DNA of 64,000 bases. Source: CAYFZR01 sp046760505 [NCBI: Candidatus Hydrothermarchaeota archaeon] (GTDB lineage Archaea > CAYFZR01). Position numbers and translations under genes: made by a program. Where the stretch lies: positions 1 through 64,000 of the forward strand of contig JBHIEG010000001.1 in the NCBI GenBank assembly GCA_046760505.1. The letters are read 5' to 3'. The notes beneath the pieces are model-generated. The model made no database searches and was not told the DNA's origin. It saw only the letters and a list, made by a program, of their open reading frames with translations. This document shows, in pieces, positions 60,114-64,000 of this stretch; position 1 is the stretch's first letter, and the number at the start of each line of letters is the position of its first letter.

Positions 60114-60347
60114 CTATTTTACTTTCTTGGAGAATATTGTTCTCGTCTCAACGATTCCTTTGATTTGTAAGATCTTATCTGTTACTAGGTCTATAACCTT
60201 CTCGGGATCATCGATACCTATCTTCGCAAGAACGTCATATTGGCCTGTGATAAGATAAACTTCCAAAATCTGATCAATTTCTGCCATTTCTTCGGCAATG
60301 GTCTTTTCTTTTCCGGCCTCGGCTCTAACAACTATAAAAGCACTCAT
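60114..60347 (-). CDS. Stand-alone Lrp/AsnC ligand-binding (RAM) domain protein
   Basis: The 77-residue protein MSAFIVVRAEAGKEKTIAEE, then EVYLITGQYDVLAKIGIDD and VTDKILQIKGIVETRTIF is a complete RAM domain without a DNA-binding helix-turn-helix. Such short proteins bind amino acids and can modulate full-length Lrp-family regulators. ATG start after GGTGAAAGG. Its partner regulator is not in the window. Confidence 0.9.
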   Translation of the reverse strand: MSAFIVVRAEAGKEKTIAEEMAEIDQILEVYLITGQYDVLAKIGIDDPEKVIDLVTDKILQIKGIVETRTIFSKKVK

Positions 60348-60489
60348 CCTTTCACCCTATTATAATTGGAGAAGAAATTACTTAAGATTTATTCATGTAT
60401 CCCATCAATCGTGTATATTATCTCGTAGGTGTGTATCAAATAATGAGTAACCCAAAGTTAGAAATGGTAGTATTACTTAAGATAAAACC

Positions 60490-61212
60490 ATGTCCGAAAA
60501 AATGGAAACTTCTCGGAAGAATAAGTTTGCCAGATTTGACAAGGATTTTCTCAGGCAAATAGGGATGTTTAGCAAGCCGAGAAAATATAAGGCTCCAATC
60601 TCCAATGAAGAGTTAATGGAAGATTTAGAGAGATACAGAGAATTTGCTTTTAAGCTTGGATGTGAGGATGCGAAAATAATTCCAGGCTCGATGGTTAATG
60701 TGGATGAGAGGCTGAGATTAAAGTGCAGAATTTCCGCATGCCATCACTACAATAACTGCATAAACTGTCCGCCCTATTCCCCAACAGCCGAGGAGATGGC
60801 GAGAATCATTCCAAAATACAAGTATGCTTTGTTCATAAAAAGGGACGTTGATCCCAAAGAAGATTTCATAGATCCAAAGGAAGAAGATGACATAGCAAGA
60901 CATTACAGAAAAAATATGGAGATAGTAGGTCTCCTAGAGGCTCAAGCATTTAGTGATGGTTACTACTTCGCAATGGGCTTTGCAGGAGGTTCCTGCCAGC
61001 ATGCACTCTGCATGATGCAGCCCTGCAATGTTTTAAAGGGGGAAAGATGCAGGTTTATATTAAAAGCCCGACCTGCAATGGAGGCAGTGGGAATAGATGT
61101 CATAGACATTGCAATAAAGGTTGGATGGGAACTCTATCCGGTTCGAGCCAGACCAATTCCACCAGAAGAATTTCCATGTGCTAAAACTTTCGGTATTATC
61201 TTCGTTCACTGA
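60490..61212 (+). CDS. DUF2284 Cys-rich metal-binding protein
   Basis: The 240-residue protein has Cys clusters typical of DUF2284: LKCRISACHHYNNCINCPPYSPT and GGSCQHALCMMQPCNVLKGERC, then CAKTFG near the C terminus. AMEAVGIDVIDIAIKVGWEL is also conserved. These suggest one or two Fe-S or zinc sites. The function is not established. TAGTATTACTTAAG at 60467 provides a possible promoter; ATG at 60490. Confidence 0.85.
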   Translation: MSEKMETSRKNKFARFDKDFLRQIGMFSKPRKYKAPISNEELMEDLERYREFAFKLGCEDAKIIPGSMVNVDERLRLKCRISACHHYNNCINCPPYSPTAEEMARIIPKYKYALFIKRDVDPKEDFIDPKEEDDIARHYRKNMEIVGLLEAQAFSDGYYFAMGFAGGSCQHALCMMQPCNVLKGERCRFILKARPAMEAVGIDVIDIAIKVGWELYPVRARPIPPEEFPCAKTFGIIFVH

Positions 61213-61295
61213 GACTTCTAAGCATTCCTTTTTATTTTTTTATACCTGATAGATGCCGCTAAGGTTTAAATCATTTGATAACTTTTATAGCTCCT

Positions 61296-62540
61296 ATGAG
61301 AGTGTACGTTGAGAGCTACGGCTGTACCATGAACAAGGGAGATGCGGATTTAATCAGAGGTATTCTATCAATGAATGGTTTCTCCTTGGTAGATTCCCTG
61401 AGCGAGGCAGATCTTGTTGTAATAAATACATGTACGGTAAAAGGACCCACAGAAAGAAAGATGATAAAAAGAATTAAAGAAATCAAAGAAACGAACAAAA
61501 AACTTGTTGTAAGCGGTTGCATGAGCATGGCTCAGCCCGAACTTGTAAAGAGGATTCATCCCAAGGCTATTCTTTTAGGACCTAAAAGCGTGGACAAGAT
61601 CATACCTGCAATAGAAAGGGATTCCGACTTTTTGGATGAAAAAACTCCAAACAAAACCGATTTACCAACAGCAGAGAATTCCAAAATAATACAGATCTCA
61701 GAGGGTTGCTTGGGGAACTGCTCATATTGTATAGTCAAAATGGCGAGAGGTCAATTAAAAAGCTTTCCTTTGAGGAACATAATTAAGAGGCTAAGAGAAT
61801 TCGTTGAAAAGGGAAGAAAGGAGATACTTCTAACCGCTTTGGACACCGCTGCCTACGGTCAGGACTTGGGTCTGAATTTGGCAGATCTTTTGTACGAGAT
61901 AGATAAAATTGATGGTGAATTTTGGGTTAGAGTAGGAATGATGAATCCATCTCATGCCTTAGATTTTACAGACGAATTAGTAAACGCTTTTAAATCAGAA
62001 AAAATTTATAAATTCCTGCATTTACCGGTTCAGAGCGGGGACGATGATATCTTGGAGAAGATGAACAGGAATTATACCGTCGATGATTTTAAGTATATCG
62101 TAAATAGATTTAGGAAGGAGATACCCTATTTAACTCTTTCAACAGATGTGATTGTGGGATTTCCTACTGAAACAGAAGAGCAATTTCAAAATACATATAA
62201 ACTAATTGAGAAAATAGAGCCGGACGTGCTTAACATAACAAGATTTTCCCCTAGACCTTTTACTGAGGCAAGCAGGATGAAACAAATACCTGACTGGATA
62301 AAAAAGAACAGATCTAGGAAAATAAATGAGTTGAGATCCCGAATCTCATTAGAGAAGAATAAAAGATGGATAGGAAAAAGATTAAAGGTTCTTATATCCG
62401 AAAAAGGTAAAAAAGATGATTTTATCGCTAGAACCTTCTCATACAAGCCTGTTATTGTCTCGAAGGATGGGAAGATGCTCAACGAGTTCATAGAGGTAGA
62501 TATCACCGGTGCCAAGGAAAATTACCTGTTAGGCTCTTAA
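61296..62540 (+). CDS. MiaB-family tRNA methylthiotransferase (archaeal e-MtaB type)
   Basis: The 414-residue protein has an N-terminal UPF0004 domain: MRVYVESYGCTMNKGDADLI, VVINTCTVKGPTERKM and KLVVSGCMSMAQPEL (three cluster Cys). The radical SAM domain has ISEGCLGNCSYCIVKMARG, LLTALDTAAYGQDLG, LHLPVQSGDDDILEKMNR and STDVIVGFPTETEEQF. A C-terminal TRAM-like domain follows. Archaeal members add the methylthio group to t6A37 of tRNA. ATG at 61296 is chosen because MRVYVESYGC is the family start; an upstream TTG at 61275 is not needed. No Shine-Dalgarno site, so the mRNA may be leaderless. Confidence 0.93.
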   Translation: MRVYVESYGCTMNKGDADLIRGILSMNGFSLVDSLSEADLVVINTCTVKGPTERKMIKRIKEIKETNKKLVVSGCMSMAQPELVKRIHPKAILLGPKSVDKIIPAIERDSDFLDEKTPNKTDLPTAENSKIIQISEGCLGNCSYCIVKMARGQLKSFPLRNIIKRLREFVEKGRKEILLTALDTAAYGQDLGLNLADLLYEIDKIDGEFWVRVGMMNPSHALDFTDELVNAFKSEKIYKFLHLPVQSGDDDILEKMNRNYTVDDFKYIVNRFRKEIPYLTLSTDVIVGFPTETEEQFQNTYKLIEKIEPDVLNITRFSPRPFTEASRMKQIPDWIKKNRSRKINELRSRISLEKNKRWIGKRLKVLISEKGKKDDFIARTFSYKPVIVSKDGKMLNEFIEVDITGAKENYLLGS

Positions 62541-62555
62541 ATAAATCAAATTAAA

Positions 62556-62873
62556 TCAACATCCCGTGGGCTCTATAGCCTGCTCTTCAGACCAGAGCAT
62601 TATCAGATTTTTGTTTTCTAGCCTCTTCAGCACTCCATATAACAACTCGGGATCTAAATCTGTTCTTATCGAAAGTTCCAGAAGGGATATCGCTTCTTCG
62701 TTAGAACTGGGGATATGGGTGAATACCATACCTTCAAGCCCATCTAATTTAACCTTCTTCTTAATAAATGAAGCAATCTTTAACTTTCTGGGTATTAATA
62801 CGACTTTAACAGGATCGCCTTCCCTTTCTGTCCCTTCAAACTTTTCAACACAGTATATTTTTCCTATGTCCAT
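62556..62873 (-). CDS. Hypothetical protein, 105 aa
   Basis: MDIGKIYCVEKFEGTEREGD starts a small domain, and SNEEAISLLELSIRTDLDPELLYGVLKRLENKNLIML resembles a winged-helix turn. Two Cys only (near the N terminus and the last residue). It overlaps the end of the nicotinamidase-like gene by 10 bp and is translated after it. Function unknown; it could be a small regulator. Confidence 0.5.
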   Translation of the reverse strand: MDIGKIYCVEKFEGTEREGDPVKVVLIPRKLKIASFIKKKVKLDGLEGMVFTHIPSSNEEAISLLELSIRTDLDPELLYGVLKRLENKNLIMLWSEEQAIEPTGC

Positions 62874-63400
62874 TCAATATCACTTGAATCTAAAATTTTT
62901 CCGTTCAAGACTTCTTCTATTTGTTTAAGAGCCCACTCATGGTCTTCTTCGTTCAACCCTGCTACGCAATCTCTCGGTACTGTTATCCTGTAACCTAGAT
63001 TGACTGCATCACTCGAAGTATAGAGCACGCATATATTCGTAACGATTCCGGTGATTATTAATTCCTCCACCTTAAATTCTCTGAGAATTGAATCTAAATC
63101 AGTGCCAAAAAATCCACTATACTTCCTTTTACGAACGATATAATCATTTTTTTCAGGTTTTAGTTCATCTATAACTTCTGATCCTTCTGTGCCGCTCACA
63201 CAGTGTCTGGGCCATATATCGAATTCAGGATCATCTTCTCTATGACTATCACATATATATATTACCATAGTTTTTGTTTTTCTAGCCTTTTCAATCAAAT
63301 TTTTTATTGGATTAATGATATTTCTAGATTCTGGAACTTCCAGTGGTGCATTTTCTTTAACAAAATCTTTTAACATGTCTATGATTAGCAATGCCTTCAT
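62864..63400 (-). CDS. Nicotinamidase/isochorismatase family cysteine hydrolase
   Basis: The 178-residue protein has KALLIIDMLKDFV (catalytic Asp), YICDSHREDDPEFDIWPRHCV (metal-site Asp/His as in nicotinamidase), VRKRKYSGFFGTDLDSIL (catalytic Lys) and ITGIVTNICVLYTSSDAVN (nucleophilic Cys). The DSHxxDDPEFxxWPxHC segment favours nicotinamidase, which recycles nicotinamide for NAD. ATG at 63400 fits the family start; ATG at 63406 would add two residues. Confidence 0.9.
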   Translation of the reverse strand: MKALLIIDMLKDFVKENAPLEVPESRNIINPIKNLIEKARKTKTMVIYICDSHREDDPEFDIWPRHCVSGTEGSEVIDELKPEKNDYIVRKRKYSGFFGTDLDSILREFKVEELIITGIVTNICVLYTSSDAVNLGYRITVPRDCVAGLNEEDHEWALKQIEEVLNGKILDSSDIEWT

Positions 63401-63454
63401 AACCATCCCAAATTTAATTAAACAAATGTGCTTAAGTATTTGTCGCGCCCAGAA

Positions 63455-63754
63455 TTAGGTGAATTTAAAGAGCAAAAATTCTAGTAGTAGAGCAGAGAGT
63501 AAAATGATCCAGAATACAGGGTGGGTGAATATGAGGTTAAATCTCATCTTCCATGTAACGTGAGGAGTTAGATACTTGTTTAGTTCGAGTTCAACCTCTC
63601 TTATGAGATCGAGATTATCGAATTGAGGGTTGTTCTTGATGAGTTCTAGGTTTCTGCTAATTTCCATTCTTCTTCGAACTGGAATATTTCTCTGAACTTT
63701 CCTGAACTTATTCTCCAGATCCGTCACTACGTCAATACCAGCTTCCATAGCCAT
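63455..63754 (-). CDS. C-terminally membrane-anchored hypothetical protein, 99 aa
   Basis: A charged helical N terminus (DLENKFRKVQRNIPVRRRME) leads to a basic stretch and a single C-terminal hydrophobic helix (FTHPVFWIILLSALLLEFLLF). This resembles a tail-anchored protein facing the cytoplasm. No family recognised. It is divergent from the gene at 63885, sharing a 130-bp control region. Confidence 0.55.
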   Translation of the reverse strand: MAMEAGIDVVTDLENKFRKVQRNIPVRRRMEISRNLELIKNNPQFDNLDLIREVELELNKYLTPHVTWKMRFNLIFTHPVFWIILLSALLLEFLLFKFT

Positions 63755-63884
63755 CTTCTCTAATCTAAATCGTTGTGATTTAGATGATAAACAACTTTTT
63801 AATTTGTAAAACCTATTTAATATACTTTTTCGTTTTGAAATTTTGGATATGATTTTTGTATAAGTTTTTAGTAACTAAAAAATA

Positions 63885-64000
63885 ATGGAAGTTCATTTGT
63901 TGCGGATCGGTGAAGTTGAGGATAAAATATTGAGCGAGATAAAGAATGATGTAGAAGAGGCTTTCAAGGGAATTGTTACGATAAAACTATCGGATACTTT
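63885..64000 (+). CDS. Probable archaemetzincin, N-terminal fragment (cut by window end)
   Basis: MEVHLLRIGEVEDKILSEIK then NDVEEAFKGIVTIKLSDT resembles the N terminus of archaemetzincins, putative zinc proteases of the metzincin clan. The catalytic HExxHxxGxxHxxxCxM region lies outside the window, so the call is provisional. GTAACTAAAAAATA precedes the ATG with no Shine-Dalgarno site. Confidence 0.5.
   Translation, partial: MEVHLLRIGEVEDKILSEIKNDVEEAFKGIVTIKLSDT

Overview
The window is chromosomal DNA of an AT-rich archaeon. Diagnostic genes are a fused Fae-Hps enzyme, a NifB-type radical SAM protein, the UbiD/aconitase-X genes of the archaeal mevalonate route, Mre11-Rad50, a DUF1464 ASKHA protein and the start of a probable archaemetzincin. 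TATA boxes lie about 25 nt upstream of several starts, and GGTGAT-type Shine-Dalgarno sites are common. The lineage cannot be fixed from this sequence. Corrinoid methyl transfer plus Fae-Hps fits an anaerobe with methanogen-like or Archaeoglobus-like C1 chemistry. No rRNA, CRISPR array, insertion sequence or replication origin was seen.

Left part (1-23 kb): tRNA-Leu, NifB-like protein and Fae-Hps; two small exported or membrane proteins; a peptide-type ABC importer (SBP, two permeases, two ATPases) interrupted by a VapBC-type toxin-antitoxin pair and by an antisense gene; an alanine dehydrogenase/ornithine cyclodeaminase homologue; then a compact run UbiD - AcnX large - AcnX small (anhydromevalonate phosphate decarboxylase and phosphomevalonate dehydratase), followed by a site-2 protease and an FKBP. 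Several lipoproteins and helical exported proteins follow.

Middle part (23-38 kb) is the most unusual stretch. Two class III CoA-transferase subunits and two small Cys-rich proteins form a tight operon. It is flanked by two paralogous metallo-beta-lactamase/TPR fusions. Next come genes for a corrinoid methyl-transfer system: two MtaA/UroD-like methyltransferases, a SAM methyltransferase, a 2-hydroxyacyl-CoA dehydratase (HgdB)-like protein, a reductive activator of corrinoid proteins with an N-terminal [2Fe-2S] domain, and a corrinoid protein. No recognisable methyl-donor-specific methyltransferase (MtaB, MtmB or MttB type) is present. Paralogous pairs (TPR, MBL-TPR, UroD) are scattered around this region, suggesting local duplication.

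Right part (38-64 kb): a histone-deacetylase-fold protein next to a MoxR ATPase - HExxH/VWA protein - GXGXG beta-helix operon; small zinc-ribbon proteins; two radical SAM proteins; DapA- and YvcK-like enzymes; an Mre11-Rad50 operon convergent with a 1017-residue Dna2-like nuclease-helicase; an exported SagB-type nitroreductase; an MiaB-type methylthiotransferase; a nicotinamidase-like hydrolase; and the start of an archaemetzincin-like gene. Two likely gene remnants were found in otherwise empty intervals: a C_GCAxxG_C_C-type redox protein tail and, less certainly, a PfkB kinase fragment. A 57-residue ribbon-helix-helix regulator is too short for routine ORF calling.
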